DNA of 64,000 nucleotides from assembly GCF_900142965.1 (NCBI RefSeq), contig NZ_FRCQ01000032.1, forward strand, positions 23,731 through 87,730, in the 5' to 3' direction. Both the position numbers and the translations under genes were made by a program. The notes below the pieces were generated by a model. It saw only the letters and a list, made by a program, of their open reading frames with translations. It searched no databases and was not told where the DNA came from. Numbering within the stretch: the first letter of the stretch is position 1; each line of letters opens with the position of its first letter. This document shows, piece after piece, positions 35,921 through 46,661 of this stretch. The stretch comes from Rhizobacter sp. OV335. GTDB taxonomy: Bacteria; Pseudomonadota; Gammaproteobacteria; Burkholderiales; Burkholderiaceae_C.

Positions 35921-37195
35921 ATGGCCGCCGACGAGCAGTCCTGCTACGTCTACATCCAGCTGCCCGGCGCGCTGGAAACGGTGCCCTGTGCGTCGCTCAA
36001 GGTGCGCAGCCTCGGTGCTGGTTCGCACGAGGGGACGTTCACCTACGGCAGGCGCTACCTGGAGCGCAGCGACGTGGTCGCGCTCGACCCGTTCCACCTG
36101 CCGCTGACGACGAGGCCGCAGCGCTTCACCCAGCTCAAGGGTCTTCCCGGCGCGGTCCGCGACGCGAGCCCGGATGCCTGGGGTCGGCGCGTCATCCAGG
36201 CGAAGCTGGCGCAACCCGAGGCGTCCATCCCGGAGATGGCCTACCTGCTCAACGGCCCCGATGATGGTGCGGGCAACCTGAGCTTCGGGCGCACAGTGCA
36301 GCCCCCTGCCCCCCGGCGCCCCTTCAACCGCACGCACCAGCTCCAGGCCCTCATCGATGCGGCCCAGGCGCTGGAGGCCGACGGCCGCTTGCCGCACGAG
36401 GTGCTGGAAGCGCTGGAACCCGGCACGAGCATGGGTGGCGCACGACCCAAGGTGACGATCGAGGACGACCACAAGGTGTGGCTTGCCAAGCTGCCCGAGA
36501 AAAGCGATCGGCACAACGCCCAGCGCATCGAATACGCAACGCTCGAACTCGCCCACGCCGCCGGCCTGCGGGTCTGCGGTACCCGGCTCGAGCGGGTGGG
36601 ATCGCACGATGTCCTGATGCTGGAGCGCTTCGACCGCGAGTGGAATCCGCAGGCCCAGGCCTACGCGCGTTTCGGGCTGGTGTCCGGCCTCACGGTGCTC
36701 GATGCGGAAGACGGCTACTTCGGCCGCGAGCGCTGGTCGTACCCGCTGCTGGCCGACGAACTGCGCCGCTGGTCGGTCAAGAGCGCCGAAGACCGGCGGG
36801 AGCTGTTCCGCCGGATGGTGTTCAACGCGATGGTCACGAACAACGACGACCATCCGCGCAACCACGCGATGCTGCAGCTGCAGGGTGGCTGGCGGCTCTC
36901 GCCGGCCTACGACATCGTGCCGGTGCCGATGGTGTCGCAGGAGCGCCGCGACCTGGCGCTGGAAGCGGGGCGGTTCGGCCGCGCGGCGAGCCTCTACAAC
37001 CTGCTGTCGCAGTGCGAGGCCTTCGGGCTCGGCACCGACGACGCGAAGGCGATCGTCAGCGCGATGCTCGATGTGGTCAGCGGGTGGCGCGAGTTCTTCG
37101 CGGCACGCGGCGTCGAAGCCCGTTCGATCGAGATGCTCGAGCAGGCGATGCTGCCGGCATCGTTCCATCGCGACGCGCCCGCACAAGCAGTGTGA
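35921..37195 (+). CDS. hipA: HipA-family serine/threonine kinase toxin
   Basis: A 424-aa HipA. E. coli HipA phosphorylates glutamyl-tRNA synthetase and causes growth arrest. Visible features: Gly-rich loop EPGTSMGGARPK with Ser170, the position of the autophosphorylated Ser; AKLPEKSDRHNAQRIEY; catalytic segment FNAMVTNNDDHPRNHAML near 300-317; and metal-binding LSPAYDIVPVP near 327-337. All key residues appear intact, so the kinase should be active. The N-terminal subdomain is present (QLPGALETVPCASLKV). It ends just before the convergent small membrane gene. Confidence 0.92.
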   Translation: MAADEQSCYVYIQLPGALETVPCASLKVRSLGAGSHEGTFTYGRRYLERSDVVALDPFHLPLTTRPQRFTQLKGLPGAVRDASPDAWGRRVIQAKLAQPEASIPEMAYLLNGPDDGAGNLSFGRTVQPPAPRRPFNRTHQLQALIDAAQALEADGRLPHEVLEALEPGTSMGGARPKVTIEDDHKVWLAKLPEKSDRHNAQRIEYATLELAHAAGLRVCGTRLERVGSHDVLMLERFDREWNPQAQAYARFGLVSGLTVLDAEDGYFGRERWSYPLLADELRRWSVKSAEDRRELFRRMVFNAMVTNNDDHPRNHAMLQLQGGWRLSPAYDIVPVPMVSQERRDLALEAGRFGRAASLYNLLSQCEAFGLGTDDAKAIVSAMLDVVSGWREFFAARGVEARSIEMLEQAMLPASFHRDAPAQAV

Positions 37196-37201
37196 CCACG
37201 C

Positions 37202-37444
37202 CTAATCGTCGCTCGGCAACGCCACCTCGACCACCGGCGGCTCCCCGCGGAACACCCGCACGATGTGCAGGTAGACCATCGCGTTCACATAGAACAGCAG
37301 CACCACCATCGCGATGCGGAACACCTTGATGCCGAGCTTCTGCCAGTGCTTGTCGTCCATCGCGAGGAACAGGCCCCAGGCGATGCCGCTGCCCAGCAGC
37401 AGCAGCGCCGCGAAGCCGAGCATGATCCAGCTGAAGATGGCCAT
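37202..37444 (-). CDS. Small conserved-looking membrane protein, 80 aa
   Basis: I do not recognise a named family. Two membrane helices are clear: IMLGFAALLLLGSGIAWGLF (about 7-26) and FRIAMVVLLFYVNAMVYLHIV (about 43-63), separated by a charged turn DDKHWQKLGIKV, with a Pro/acidic tail. ATG 37444 starts the first helix. It lies 28 bp after lpxC on the same strand and is probably the last gene of the dcw transcript. A role in envelope biology is only a guess from position. Confidence 0.72.
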   Translation of the reverse strand: MAIFSWIMLGFAALLLLGSGIAWGLFLAMDDKHWQKLGIKVFRIAMVVLLFYVNAMVYLHIVRVFRGEPPVVEVALPSDD

Positions 37445-37472
37445 CAGGCGTGCAGGTTGGGGTTGAAAGGCG

Positions 37473-38408
37473 TCACCACGCCGGGGCCAGCGCGGCGAGG
37501 CCCGCCGGCGCTTCGCGTTCGTCCTCGAAGCTGACGATCTCGTAGCTCGACGCATCGGCCAGCACCGCGCGCAGCAGCTTGTTGTTCAGCGCATGGCCCG
37601 ACTTGTACGCGGTGTACGCGCCGATCAGCGGGTGGCCGGCCACCTGCATGTCGCCGATCGCGTCGAGGATCTTGTGCTTGACGAACTCGTCGTCGTAGCG
37701 CAACCCGTCGGAGTTCAGCACGCGGTAGTCGTCGACGACGATCACGTTGTCCATGCTGCCGCCCAGGCCCAGCCCGCGCGAACGCATCATTTCCACATCC
37801 TTCGTGAAGCCGAAGGTGCGGGCGCGCGCGATGTCGCGCTTGTAGTGGCCGGAGCCCATGTCGAACACCACGCGCTGGCCGGTCTGGTTGACCGCCGGGT
37901 GGTCGAAGTCGATCTCGAAGGTCAGCCGGTAGCCGCTGTACGGCTCGAGCCGTACCCACTTCAGCTTCGGCCCCTCGCCCTCGCGCACCTCCACCGGCTT
38001 CAGGATGCGCATGAAGCGCTTCGGCGCGTCCTGCAGCTCGATGCCCGCCGACTGCAGCAGGAACACGAACGACGCGGCCGAGCCGTCGAGGATCGGCACC
38101 TCTTCGGCGGTGATGTCGACCCGCAGGTTGTCGATGCCGAGACCGGCGCAGGCCGACAGCAGGTGCTCGATGGTGTTGACCTTCGGCGCGCCCGGGTCGC
38201 CATTCAGCGACAGCGTGGTCGCCATCCGCGCCTCGGAGATCGACAGCACCGCCACCGGGATGTCGACCGGCGTCGGCAGGTCGATCCGGCGGAACACGAT
38301 GCCGGTGTCTGGCGGCGCCGGCCGCAGCGTCAGTTCGACGCGCTGGCCGCCGTGCACGCCGACGCCGACGGCGCGCGTCAGGGACTTGAGGGTGCGTTGG
38401 GCAAGCAT
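37473..38408 (-). CDS. lpxC: UDP-3-O-acyl-N-acetylglucosamine deacetylase LpxC
   Basis: A 311-aa zinc enzyme that makes the committed step of lipid A synthesis. Zinc ligands and motifs: [20 protein letters not shown] (first His), [39 protein letters not shown] (second His and Asp), and [19 protein letters not shown] (catalytic His). N-terminal [20 protein letters not shown] is typical. Length matches the family. It follows ftsZ by 81 bp with a stable hairpin between, and closes the division/wall cluster as in many proteobacteria. Confidence 0.97.
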   Translation of the reverse strand: MLAQRTLKSLTRAVGVGVHGGQRVELTLRPAPPDTGIVFRRIDLPTPVDIPVAVLSISEARMATTLSLNGDPGAPKVNTIEHLLSACAGLGIDNLRVDITAEEVPILDGSAASFVFLLQSAGIELQDAPKRFMRILKPVEVREGEGPKLKWVRLEPYSGYRLTFEIDFDHPAVNQTGQRVVFDMGSGHYKRDIARARTFGFTKDVEMMRSRGLGLGGSMDNVIVVDDYRVLNSDGLRYDDEFVKHKILDAIGDMQVAGHPLIGAYTAYKSGHALNNKLLRAVLADASSYEIVSFEDEREAPAGLAALAPAW

Positions 38409-38427
38409 CCGCGGATTCTATTCAGTG

Positions 38428-38453
38428 GGCGACCCAAGCACGCTTGGATCGCC
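38428..38453 (-). terminator. Stem-loop between ftsZ and lpxC
   Basis: An 11-bp stem with one G-T pair, GGCGATCCAAG with CTTGGGTCGCC, and a 4-nt CGTG loop as read on the minus strand. No U run follows, so it is a weak terminator or an mRNA-processing or stabilising element rather than a full stop. It lies 20 bp before the lpxC ATG, close enough to influence its translation. Confidence 0.55.
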
Positions 38454-38489
38454 TTACCGCCTCGATAGCAAGTGCCAACCTGCAACAGA

Positions 38490-39689
38490 TCAATCAGCTT
38501 GCTTGCGCAGGAACGCGGGGATCTCGATCTCGTCCATCCCGTTGCTCGCCAGCGCATCCACCTTCGCCGCGGCCGTGCGGCCGTTGCGCCAGACGCTCGG
38601 CACGCTCAGGCTGCTGTAGTCGTGCGAGGCGCCGCCCGGCGGGTTGACCGGCTGCGTCAGCACCGGGATGTTGTCGGTGCCGGTGCGCTGCGCGACCTGC
38701 GTGTGGACCACGCTGATCGGCGCGGCGACGCGCTTGGCCGGGCTCAGCCCGGTGGCGATCACCGTGACGCGCAGCTGGTCGCCCAGGCTCTCGTCGTAGG
38801 CGGTGCCGTAGATCACGTGCGCATCGTCCGCGGCATAGCGCCGGATGGTGTTCATCGCATTGCGGCTCTCGCTCAGCTTGAAGCTGCCCTTGCCCGCGGC
38901 GATCAGCACCAGCACGCCCCGCGCCCCCGACAGGTCGATGCCTTCCAGCAGCGGGCAGGCCACCGCCGATTCGGCCGCCTTGTGCGCGCGGTCCGGGCCG
39001 CCGGCCGTGGCCGTGCCCATCATCGCCTTGCCGGGCTCGCTCATCACCGTCTTCACGTCCTCGAAGTCGACGTTGACGAGACCCGGGATGTGGATGATGT
39101 CGCTGATGCCGCCGACCGCGTTCTTCAGCACGTCGTTGGCATGCGCGAAGGCCTCGTCCTGCGTCACGTCGTCGCCCAGCACGTCGAGCAGCTTGTCGTT
39201 CAGGATCACGATCAGCGAATCGACGTTGGCTTCCAGCTCGGCCAGCCCGGCGTCGGCCGCCTTCAGCCGGCGGTTGCCTTCGAAGTCGAACGGCTTGGTG
39301 ACCACGCCGACCGTCAGGATGCCCATCTCCTTCGCGACGCGCGCGATCACCGGCGCGGCGCCGGTGCCGGTGCCGCCGCCCATGCCGGCGGTGATGAAGA
39401 GCATGTTCGCGCCCTTGATCGATTCGCGGATGCGGTCGACCGCTTCTTCCGCCGCGGCGCGACCGGCCTCCGGCTTGGCGCCGGCGCCGAGCCCGGTGGT
39501 GCCGAGCTGGATCAGGTGGTGGGCCGTCGAGCGGTTCAGTGCCTGCGCGTCGGTGTTCGCGCAGACGAACTCCACGCCCTGCACGCCGCGCGCGATCATG
39601 TGGTCGACCGCGTTGCCGCCGCCGCCGCCGACGCCGATCACCTTGATCTGCGTGCCCAGGTCGAAGTCTTCGATCATTTCAATGGCCAT
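38490..39689 (-). CDS. ftsZ: Cell division GTPase FtsZ
   Basis: A 399-aa tubulin homologue that forms the Z ring. GTP-binding signature GGGTGTGAAPVIA and the T-loops KVIGVGGGGGNAVDHM and NTDAQAL are intact; the catalytic T7 loop reads NVDFEDVKTVM. The C-terminal linker is Ala/Pro-rich and the conserved tail DEIEIPAFLRKQ binds FtsA and ZipA. ATG 39689 is chosen for the MAIEMIEDFDLGTQIKVIGV start; the open frame upstream is leader. The 168-bp gap to ftsA probably carries a separate ftsZ promoter, as in other bacteria. Confidence 0.98.
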   Translation of the reverse strand: MAIEMIEDFDLGTQIKVIGVGGGGGNAVDHMIARGVQGVEFVCANTDAQALNRSTAHHLIQLGTTGLGAGAKPEAGRAAAEEAVDRIRESIKGANMLFITAGMGGGTGTGAAPVIARVAKEMGILTVGVVTKPFDFEGNRRLKAADAGLAELEANVDSLIVILNDKLLDVLGDDVTQDEAFAHANDVLKNAVGGISDIIHIPGLVNVDFEDVKTVMSEPGKAMMGTATAGGPDRAHKAAESAVACPLLEGIDLSGARGVLVLIAAGKGSFKLSESRNAMNTIRRYAADDAHVIYGTAYDESLGDQLRVTVIATGLSPAKRVAAPISVVHTQVAQRTGTDNIPVLTQPVNPPGGASHDYSSLSVPSVWRNGRTAAAKVDALASNGMDEIEIPAFLRKQAD

Positions 39690-39857
39690 GGTGTTCTCCA
39701 ATCCTTGTTGCAGTTGCCGTTTTGAGGTGGGGCTCTGGTGAGTCACGTGAGCCTCGTCTGGTGTGTTGTTGTTCTTCATGGGGGATACCTGCTTCCACGG
39801 AGTTCGAGGCCGAGGCATGCAAGGGAGCGTGTCTTCATGCGCGTTCTCCGTGGTGTG

Positions 39858-41087
39858 TCAGAAGTTGCCGAGGAACCAGTCCTTGGCGCGACCGAAAAGC
39901 GTCTTCACCGAGCCGGCCTGCTGCGCGGCCTTGATACCGCGCGCACGGCCGAGCCGGGCCTCCTCGAGCAGGCCCATCACGGTGGCCGAGCGGGGGTTCG
40001 CCACCATGTCGTGCAGCGAGCCGTGGTAGGTCGGGATGCCCTTGCGCACCGGCTTCAGGAAGATGTCCTCGCCGAGCTCGACCATGCCCGGCATCACCGC
40101 CGCGCCGCCGGTCAGCACGATGCCGCTGGACAGCAGTTCCTCGTAGCCGCTCTCGCGAATGACCTGGTGCACCAGCGAGAAGATCTCCTCGACGCGCGGC
40201 TCGATCACGCCGGCCAGCGCCTGGCGGCTCAGCATGCGCGGCGGGCGGTCGCCGAGGCCCGGCACCTCCAGGTTCTCGCTCGGGTCGGCGAGCAGCTGCT
40301 TGGCGACGCCGTACTCGACCTTGATCTCTTCCGCATCCTTGGTCGGCGTGCGCAGCGCCATCGCGATGTCGCTGGTGATCAGGTCGCCGGCGATCGGGAT
40401 CACCGCGGTGTGGCGGATCGCGCCGTCGGTGAAGATCGCGACGTCGGTCGTGCCGGCGCCGATGTCGACCAGCGCGACGCCCAGGTCCTTCTCGTCCTCG
40501 GTCAGCACCGCATGGCTCGACGCGCTCGGGTTCAGCACCAGCTGGTCCACCTCCAGCCCGCAGCGCCGCACGCACTTCACGATGTTCTCGGCCGCGCTCT
40601 GCGCGCCGGTCACGATGTGCACCTTCACCTCGAGCCGGCCGCCGCTCATGCCGATCGGCTCCTTGACCTCGTGGCCGTCGATCACGAACTCCTGCGGCTC
40701 GACCAGCAGCAGCCGCTGGTCGTTCGGGATGTTGATCGCCTTCGCGGTCTCGACCACGCGCGCCACGTCGATCGGCGTGACCTCCTTGTCGCGCACGATC
40801 ACCATGCCGGTCGAGTTCTGGCCGCGGATGTGGCTGCCGGTGATGCCGGTGTAGACGCGCGTGATCTTGCAGTCGGCCATCATCTCGGCCTCCTTCAGCG
40901 CCTGCTGGATGCTCTGCACCGTCGCGTCGATGTTGACGACCACGCCGCGCTTCAGGCCATGGGCCGCGGCGATGCCGAGCCCGGCGACACGCAGCTCGCC
41001 GTCGGGCAGCACCTCGGCCACCACCGCCATCACCTTCGCGGTGCCGATGTCGAGGCCGACCACCAGGTCCTTGTATTCCTTGGCCAT
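39858..41087 (-). CDS. ftsA: Cell division protein FtsA
   Basis: A 409-aa actin-like protein that tethers FtsZ to the membrane. Phosphate 1 motif VVGLDIGTAKVMAVVAE, the 1C-subdomain insert after residue 80, ALVDIGAGTTDVAIF (phosphate 2), and GIVLTGGAAVMPGM (adenosine motif) are present. The C-terminal amphipathic helix is FGRAKDWFLGNF, the membrane-targeting sequence. ATG 41087 gives the normal N-terminus. It lies 16 bp after ftsQ. Confidence 0.97.
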   Translation of the reverse strand: MAKEYKDLVVGLDIGTAKVMAVVAEVLPDGELRVAGLGIAAAHGLKRGVVVNIDATVQSIQQALKEAEMMADCKITRVYTGITGSHIRGQNSTGMVIVRDKEVTPIDVARVVETAKAINIPNDQRLLLVEPQEFVIDGHEVKEPIGMSGGRLEVKVHIVTGAQSAAENIVKCVRRCGLEVDQLVLNPSASSHAVLTEDEKDLGVALVDIGAGTTDVAIFTDGAIRHTAVIPIAGDLITSDIAMALRTPTKDAEEIKVEYGVAKQLLADPSENLEVPGLGDRPPRMLSRQALAGVIEPRVEEIFSLVHQVIRESGYEELLSSGIVLTGGAAVMPGMVELGEDIFLKPVRKGIPTYHGSLHDMVANPRSATVMGLLEEARLGRARGIKAAQQAGSVKTLFGRAKDWFLGNF

Positions 41088-41103
41088 GTTCCGTGTCACC
41101 CTC

Positions 41104-41916
41104 TCATTTCCGTCTGCCGGAGGCCGGAGCCTCCAGCGTCGTGGTGATGCCCTTGAGCCGCACCGCATAGCCTTCGTTGTGGCGCAGGTCGGCGTAGACC
41201 AGCGGTCGTTGGTAGCGCGCGATCACCTGCGGCAGCGTGCCGAGGAAGCGCTCGACGCGCGCCTGCATCTCGTCGTCGGTGCCGCGGCCGAGTTCGATCT
41301 CGGCGCCGCTGTCGAACTCGGCGCGCCACGAGCCGCGCCCGCTCAGCGACAGCGCGTCCATCTCGAATTCCTGCCCCTTGAACAGCGGCGCGAGCCGGCG
41401 GTACATCGACAGCACCTGGCCGGCGCTGCCGTCCGGGCCCGACAGCGTCGGCAGCCCGTCGTCCTCGACATCGCCGAGGTTGGCCTCGAACACCTCGCCT
41501 TCGGTGTTGACCAGCTTGTCGCCGCCTTCGTCCTGCGACCACAGTGCCGCGGCGCGGTGCTCCTGCAGCGACACCGCGAGCCGGTTCGGCCAGACACGGC
41601 GCACGATCGCGTGGCGCACCCACGGCACCGATTCGAACGCGCGCTGCCCGCGCGCCAGGTCGAGCGTGAAGAAGTTGCCGGCCAGCTGCGGCAGCGCGTT
41701 GGCGCGGATCGTCGAGACGCTGTTGCGCGCGAGGTCGCCCTCGACGCGGATCGCACGGATCGCGAACACCGGCTGGCGCGACAGCCACAGCATCGCCAGC
41801 GCCGCGAACAGCGCCGCGGCCAGCAGGAACAGCGCCGATGCGCTGGCGTTGAGCAGGCGCACGTCCACCGGCAGCTCGGCGGCCGGTGTGCGGTGGAGTG
41901 CGGCGGTGTGGCGCAT
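41104..41916 (-). CDS. ftsQ: Cell division protein FtsQ
   Basis: A 270-aa bitopic divisome protein linking FtsB/FtsL with FtsW/FtsI. A short cytoplasmic part is followed by a helix (about 29-50, ALFLLAAALFAALAMLWL), then the POTRA domain (FAIRAIRVEGDLARNSVSTI, FFTLDLARGQRAFESVPWV) and the beta domain (VWPNRLAVSLQEHRAAALW, LVNTEGEVFEANLG). ATG 41916 fits the length of betaproteobacterial FtsQ. It starts 14 bp after ddl. Confidence 0.94.
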   Translation of the reverse strand: MRHTAALHRTPAAELPVDVRLLNASASALFLLAAALFAALAMLWLSRQPVFAIRAIRVEGDLARNSVSTIRANALPQLAGNFFTLDLARGQRAFESVPWVRHAIVRRVWPNRLAVSLQEHRAAALWSQDEGGDKLVNTEGEVFEANLGDVEDDGLPTLSGPDGSAGQVLSMYRRLAPLFKGQEFEMDALSLSGRGSWRAEFDSGAEIELGRGTDDEMQARVERFLGTLPQVIARYQRPLVYADLRHNEGYAVRLKGITTTLEAPASGRRK

Positions 41917-41930
41917 GGTCTCGGTGGCGT

Positions 41931-42917
41931 TCAGGCCCGCAGGCTGTCCAGCGTCGCGAGCGACGCCAGGTGCAGGCACAGCTGCTCGTAGCTGATGCCG
42001 GCCGCCTTGGCCGACATCGGCACCAGCGAGTGCGAGGTCATGCCCGGCGAGGTGTTCATCTCGAGCAGGAAGGGCTTGTTGTCGCTCTTGCGGATCATCA
42101 GGTCGGCGCGGCCCCAGCCGCGGCAGCCGAGCGTGCGGTAGGCCTGCACGACGATGCGCTGGATCTCGGCCTCCAGCGCGGCATCGAGCCCGCTCGGCAC
42201 GTGGTACTTCACGACGTCGGTGAAGTACTTGTTCTGGTAGTCGTAGGCGCCTTCGGGCGCGGCGATGCGGATCACCGGCAGCGCCTGCGCGCCGGCACCG
42301 TGGCCGAGCACCGGGCAGGTGACCTCGGCGCCATCGATGAACTCCTCGCACAGCACGTCGGGGTCGTACTTCGCCGACAGCGCGACCGCATCGGCCATCT
42401 GCGAGTAGCCGGCCACCTTGCTGACGCCGATCGACGAGCCTTCGCGCGGCGGCTTCACGATCAGCGGCAGGCCGAGTTCATCGGGCACCGCCTGCACCTG
42501 CGCGCGGTCCTGGCGGTCGGGCGCGAGCCACACGTAGCGCGGCGTCGGCAGGCCTTCGGCGAGCCAGATGCGCTTGGTCATCACCTTGTCCATCGCGATC
42601 GCCGAGGCCATCACGCCGGAGCCGGTGTACGGCACGCCCAGCAGTTCGAGCGCGCCCTGCACCGTGCCGTCTTCGCCGTGGCGGCCATGCAGCGCGATGA
42701 AGCAGCGCGCGAAGCCTTCGTGCTTCAGGTCCGCGAGCTCGCGCCCGGACGGATCGAAGGCGTGCGCATCGACGCCCTGCGATTGCAGCGCGGCCAGCAC
42801 GCCGCCGCCGGACAGCAGCGAGATGTCGCGCTCGGCGGAGCTGCCGCCCATCAGCACGGCGACCTTGCCGAGCGACTTCGGATCGATGGAACGAAGCGGA
42901 TTCAACGGGCTGGACAT
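41931..42917 (-). CDS. ddl: D-alanine--D-alanine ligase
   Basis: A 328-aa ATP-grasp enzyme that makes D-Ala-D-Ala for the peptidoglycan stem. Motifs: [20 protein letters not shown] at the N-terminus, [59 protein letters not shown] and [19 protein letters not shown]. It is the DdlB type by its position in the dcw cluster. ATG 42917 has GGAGG upstream and overlaps the murC stop by 1 bp (TGATG), so it is translationally coupled. Confidence 0.97.
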   Translation of the reverse strand: MSSPLNPLRSIDPKSLGKVAVLMGGSSAERDISLLSGGGVLAALQSQGVDAHAFDPSGRELADLKHEGFARCFIALHGRHGEDGTVQGALELLGVPYTGSGVMASAIAMDKVMTKRIWLAEGLPTPRYVWLAPDRQDRAQVQAVPDELGLPLIVKPPREGSSIGVSKVAGYSQMADAVALSAKYDPDVLCEEFIDGAEVTCPVLGHGAGAQALPVIRIAAPEGAYDYQNKYFTDVVKYHVPSGLDAALEAEIQRIVVQAYRTLGCRGWGRADLMIRKSDNKPFLLEMNTSPGMTSHSLVPMSAKAAGISYEQLCLHLASLATLDSLRA

Positions 42918-44335
42918 CACACGCCCTCCTTCAAGAGTTCGAGCACCTGGCCCGGCACGGCGCCGATGCTGCCGGCGCCCATCGCGATCACGACATCGCC
43001 GTCGCGGGCCTGCGCGGCGATCGCCTGCGGCATCTGCGTGATGTCGTCGACGAAGATCGGATCGACCTTGCCGGCCACGCGCAGCGCGCGCGCCAGCGAG
43101 CGGCCATCGGCCGCGACGATCGGCGCCTCGCCGGCGGCATACACCTCGGCCAGCAGCACCGCATCGGCGCGGCCCATCACCTTGACGAAATCCTCGAAGC
43201 AGTCGCGCGTGCGGGTGTAGCGGTGCGGCTGGAACGCGATCACCAGGCGCCGGCCCGGGAAGGCGCCACGCGCCGCCGCGATCACCGCGGCCATCTCGAC
43301 CGGGTGGTGGCCGTAGTCGTCGATCAGCGTGAAGTTGCCACCGCCGTTGACGCTCAGCACGGCCGGGTCCCCATAGCGCTGGAAGCGCCGGCCGACGCCG
43401 CGGAACTCGGCCAGCGCCTTCACCAGCGGCGCGTCCGGCAGCTCCAGCTCGGTGGCGACGGCCACTGCCGCGAGCGCGTTCAGCACGTTGTGCTCGCCCG
43501 GCAGGTTCAGCGTGATCGCGAGGTCGGGCAGCACGACGCCGTTGCGGCGCTGCACCGTGAAGCGCATCTGCCCGCCGGGCAGGGCCTGCACGTCGACCGC
43601 GCGCACCTGCACGTCGGCGCCGAGCCCGTAGGTGATGACGGGGCGCGAGACCATCGGGATGATCGAGCGCACGCCGGGGTCGTCGCCGCACAGGATGGCC
43701 GCGCCGTAGAACGGCATGCGGTGCAGGAACTCGACGAACGCGGCCTTCAGCTTCGCGAAGTCGTGCCCGTAGGTGTCCATGTGGTCGGCGTCGATGTTGG
43801 TGACGACCGACAGCACCGGCAGCAGGTTCAGGAACGACGCATCGGATTCATCGGCCTCGACGACGATGTAGTCGCCCGAGCCGAGCCGCGAGTTCGCGCC
43901 GGCGGCGTTCAGCTTGCCGCCGATCACGAAGGTCGGGTCGACGCCGGCCTCGGCCAGCACGCTGGTGACCAGCGAGGTGGTCGTCGTCTTGCCGTGCGTG
44001 CCGGCGATCGCGATGCCCTGCTTCAGGCGCATCAGCTCGGCCAGCATCACCGCGCGCGGCACCACCGGCACGCGCTTGCTGCGCGCGGCGATCACCTCGG
44101 GGTTGTCGCCCTTCACCGCGGTGGAGGTGACGACCGCCTCGGCACCGGCGATGTGCTCGGCGCTGTGGCCGATGAACACGCGGATGCCGAGCGACGCGAG
44201 ACGCTGCGTGGTCGCGCTGTCGCTCTGGTCGGAGCCGGAGACGGTGTAGCCGAGGTTGTGCAGGATCTCGGCGATGCCGCTCATCCCCGCCCCGCCGACG
44301 CCTACAAAATGGATGTGCTTGACGGCGTGCTTCAT
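42917..44335 (-). CDS. murC: UDP-N-acetylmuramate--L-alanine ligase MurC
   Basis: A 472-aa Mur ligase adding L-Ala to UDP-MurNAc. UDP-binding [22 protein letters not shown] loop [14 protein letters not shown] near 113-126, [31 protein letters not shown], and the C-terminal [16 protein letters not shown]. Length is normal. The start overlaps the murG stop by 4 bp (ATGA). Confidence 0.97.
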   Translation of the reverse strand: MKHAVKHIHFVGVGGAGMSGIAEILHNLGYTVSGSDQSDSATTQRLASLGIRVFIGHSAEHIAGAEAVVTSTAVKGDNPEVIAARSKRVPVVPRAVMLAELMRLKQGIAIAGTHGKTTTTSLVTSVLAEAGVDPTFVIGGKLNAAGANSRLGSGDYIVVEADESDASFLNLLPVLSVVTNIDADHMDTYGHDFAKLKAAFVEFLHRMPFYGAAILCGDDPGVRSIIPMVSRPVITYGLGADVQVRAVDVQALPGGQMRFTVQRRNGVVLPDLAITLNLPGEHNVLNALAAVAVATELELPDAPLVKALAEFRGVGRRFQRYGDPAVLSVNGGGNFTLIDDYGHHPVEMAAVIAAARGAFPGRRLVIAFQPHRYTRTRDCFEDFVKVMGRADAVLLAEVYAAGEAPIVAADGRSLARALRVAGKVDPIFVDDITQMPQAIAAQARDGDVVIAMGAGSIGAVPGQVLELLKEGV

Positions 44336-45405
44336 GCCACCAGCCTTTCGAGTTCATTCGCCACGCGCGCAGCGGCGTGGGGTCGGGCGAGGGCTCGCGC
44401 CTTCGTCGCCATCGTGTTCAGTGCATCGCGCGTCAGGCCCTTCAACAGGTCGGCCAGGCGCTGCGGGTTCAGTTCGGACTGCGGCAGGTGCAGCCCCGCG
44501 CCGTGTTGCGCGAGCCATTCGGCGTTGTCGCGCTGGTGGCTGGTCGTGCTGACGACCAGCGGCACCAGCACGCTGGCAACGCCGGCGGCGCACAGCTCGC
44601 TGACCGTCACCGCGCCGGCGCGGCAGACGATCAGGTCGCAGGCGGCCAGGCGCGTGGCCATGTCGTCGATGAAGGGCAGGACCTCGGCATCGAGCCCGGC
44701 CGTTGCATAGGCGGCCAGCACCGTGTCGAGCTGCGCGGCGCCGGTCTGGTGCGTGACGCGCGGGCGGGCGTCGGCCGGCAGCAGCGCAAGCGCCTGCGGC
44801 AGCGTGTCGTTCAGCACCTTCGCGCCAAGGCTGCCGCCGACCACCAGCAGCTGCAGCGGGCCGCTGCGGCCGGCGAAGCGTTCGGCCGGGGCCGGCAGCG
44901 CCTCGATCTCGGCGCGCACCGGGTTGCCGGTCACGACGCCGAGCTTCGTCTTGTGCGCCGCATCGCCGTCGAAGCCGAACGCGATGCGGTCGGCCACCGG
45001 CAGCAGGCTCTTGTTGCTCATCAGCAGCGAGGCATCGGCATTGACCAGCATCAGCGGCTTGCCGAGCAGCGAGGCCATCAGCCCGCCGGGGAAGCAGACG
45101 TAGCCGCCCATGCCGAGCACCGCGCTCGCATGGCGCCGGCGCAGGATCTGCAGGCAGTTCCAGAACGCGATCAGCAGCCGGAAGCCGCCGGTCAGCGTGT
45201 GCAGCAGGCCCTTGCCGCGCAGGCCGCTGAAGGTGATCGCATCCATCGGGATGCCGCTCGGCGGCACGAGCTTGTTCTCCATGCCGTGCGTGGTGCCGAG
45301 CCAGCTGATGGTCCAGCCGCGGCGCTGCATCTCGCGCGCCACCGCGAGGCCCGGGATGATGTGGCCGCCGGTGCCGGCTGCCATCACGACGAGGTGCCTG
45401 CTCAT
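44332..45405 (-). CDS. murG: Lipid II synthase MurG
   Basis: A 357-aa GT28 glycosyltransferase that adds GlcNAc to lipid I at the inner face of the membrane. G-loops [20 protein letters not shown] and [20 protein letters not shown], the donor-site [19 protein letters not shown], and [20 protein letters not shown] are present. A longer open frame upstream is the ftsW shadow. ATG 45405 overlaps the ftsW stop by 4 bp. Confidence 0.97.
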   Translation of the reverse strand: MSRHLVVMAAGTGGHIIPGLAVAREMQRRGWTISWLGTTHGMENKLVPPSGIPMDAITFSGLRGKGLLHTLTGGFRLLIAFWNCLQILRRRHASAVLGMGGYVCFPGGLMASLLGKPLMLVNADASLLMSNKSLLPVADRIAFGFDGDAAHKTKLGVVTGNPVRAEIEALPAPAERFAGRSGPLQLLVVGGSLGAKVLNDTLPQALALLPADARPRVTHQTGAAQLDTVLAAYATAGLDAEVLPFIDDMATRLAACDLIVCRAGAVTVSELCAAGVASVLVPLVVSTTSHQRDNAEWLAQHGAGLHLPQSELNPQRLADLLKGLTRDALNTMATKARALARPHAAARVANELERLVA

Positions 45406-46661
45406 GCCCGTCCCCCGCGCATCATCTGCCGGTTCTCGATGTCGACCCGCACCACGATCGCGAGCGCGATCAGGTTCATCAGGATCGCCGAGCCGCCATA
45501 GCTCATCAGCGGCAGCGTCAGCCCCTTGGTCGGCAGCACGCCCAGGTTCACGCCCATGTTGATGAAGGCCTGCCCGCCCATCCAGATGCCGATGCCCTGC
45601 GCGAACAGCCCGGCGAACACCCGGTCGAGCGCGACCGCCTGGCGCCCGATGTGGAACACCCGGCGCGACAGCCAGAAGAAGGCCGCGATCACGCAGGCCA
45701 CGCCGATGAAGCCGAGTTCCTCGCCGATCACCGCGAGCAGGAAATCGGTGTGCGCCTCCGGCAGGTAGTGCAGCTTCTCGACGCTGGAGCCCAGCCCCTG
45801 CCCCATCACCTCGCCGCGGCCGAATGCGATCAGCGAATGCGACAGCTGGTAGGCCTTGCCCAGCGTGTACTTCTCGTCCCACGGGTTCAGGTACGCGAAG
45901 ATGCGCTCGCGCCGCCATTCGCTGAAGGTGATCATCAGCACGAACGCGCCCACCAGCACCGAGGTGATCAGGAAGAACATGCGCCCGTTGACGCCGCCGA
46001 GGAACAGGATGCCCATCGCGATCGCCGCGATCACCATGAAGGCGCCCATGTCCGGCTCGGCCAGCAGCAGCAGGCCCACCACCGCGACCGAGATCGCCAT
46101 CGGCATCACCGCGCGGAAGAAGTTTTCCTTCACCTCCATCTTGCGCACCATGTAGTTGGCGGCATAGAGCGCGATGGCCAGCTTGGCCAGCTCCGACGGC
46201 TGGAAGTTCGTGAACACCAGCGGGATCCAGCGCCGCGCGCCGTTCACGCCCTTGCCGATGTGCGGGATCAGCACCAGCACCAGCAGCAGCAGCGACGCGG
46301 CGAACAGCCACGGCGCGAACTTCTCCCACAGGCTGACCGGCAGCTGCACGACGACCACCGCGGCGACCAGCGCGACGATGATCGACAGGATGTGCCGCAC
46401 CAGGAAATGCGTCGGCGCATAGCGCGTGAACTTCGGGTTGTCGGGCAACGCGACCGAGGCCGAATACACCATCACCATGCCGAGCGCGAGCAGCGCCACC
46501 ACCACCCACACCAGCGGCTGGTCGAAGCCCTGCAGTTGCACTGGCTTGTTGGCCGACGCGCCGGTCCAGTCGCGGATCGGCACCGACGCGTCGCGCTTGA
46601 ACAGCGCCTGCATGCGCTCCTTCAGCGCGTCGAAACCGGAGCGGACGCTCAAGCTGCTCAT
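45402..46661 (-). CDS. ftsW: Lipid II polymerase FtsW
   Basis: A 419-aa SEDS glycosyltransferase that polymerises septal peptidoglycan with FtsI. Ten membrane helices are expected. Landmarks: [35 protein letters not shown] (SEDS loop), [32 protein letters not shown] and the conserved Asp/Glu loop FIGVACV. An N-terminal extension of about 50 residues ([13 protein letters not shown]) is longer than in E. coli but common in this order. It overlaps murD by 4 bp. Confidence 0.97.
   Translation of the reverse strand: MSSLSVRSGFDALKERMQALFKRDASVPIRDWTGASANKPVQLQGFDQPLVWVVVALLALGMVMVYSASVALPDNPKFTRYAPTHFLVRHILSIIVALVAAVVVVQLPVSLWEKFAPWLFAASLLLLVLVLIPHIGKGVNGARRWIPLVFTNFQPSELAKLAIALYAANYMVRKMEVKENFFRAVMPMAISVAVVGLLLLAEPDMGAFMVIAAIAMGILFLGGVNGRMFFLITSVLVGAFVLMITFSEWRRERIFAYLNPWDEKYTLGKAYQLSHSLIAFGRGEVMGQGLGSSVEKLHYLPEAHTDFLLAVIGEELGFIGVACVIAAFFWLSRRVFHIGRQAVALDRVFAGLFAQGIGIWMGGQAFINMGVNLGVLPTKGLTLPLMSYGGSAILMNLIALAIVVRVDIENRQMMRGGRA

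Noticed and set aside
38428..38453. Strong intrinsic terminator after ftsZ
   Set aside because: The stem is good but there is no U run, and lpxC 20 bp beyond is on the same strand, so a full stop is unlikely. It is kept only as a stem-loop.
45406..46509. Long in-frame extension upstream of murG
   Set aside because: It runs through ftsW in another frame. MurG begins at its conserved N-terminus at 45405.
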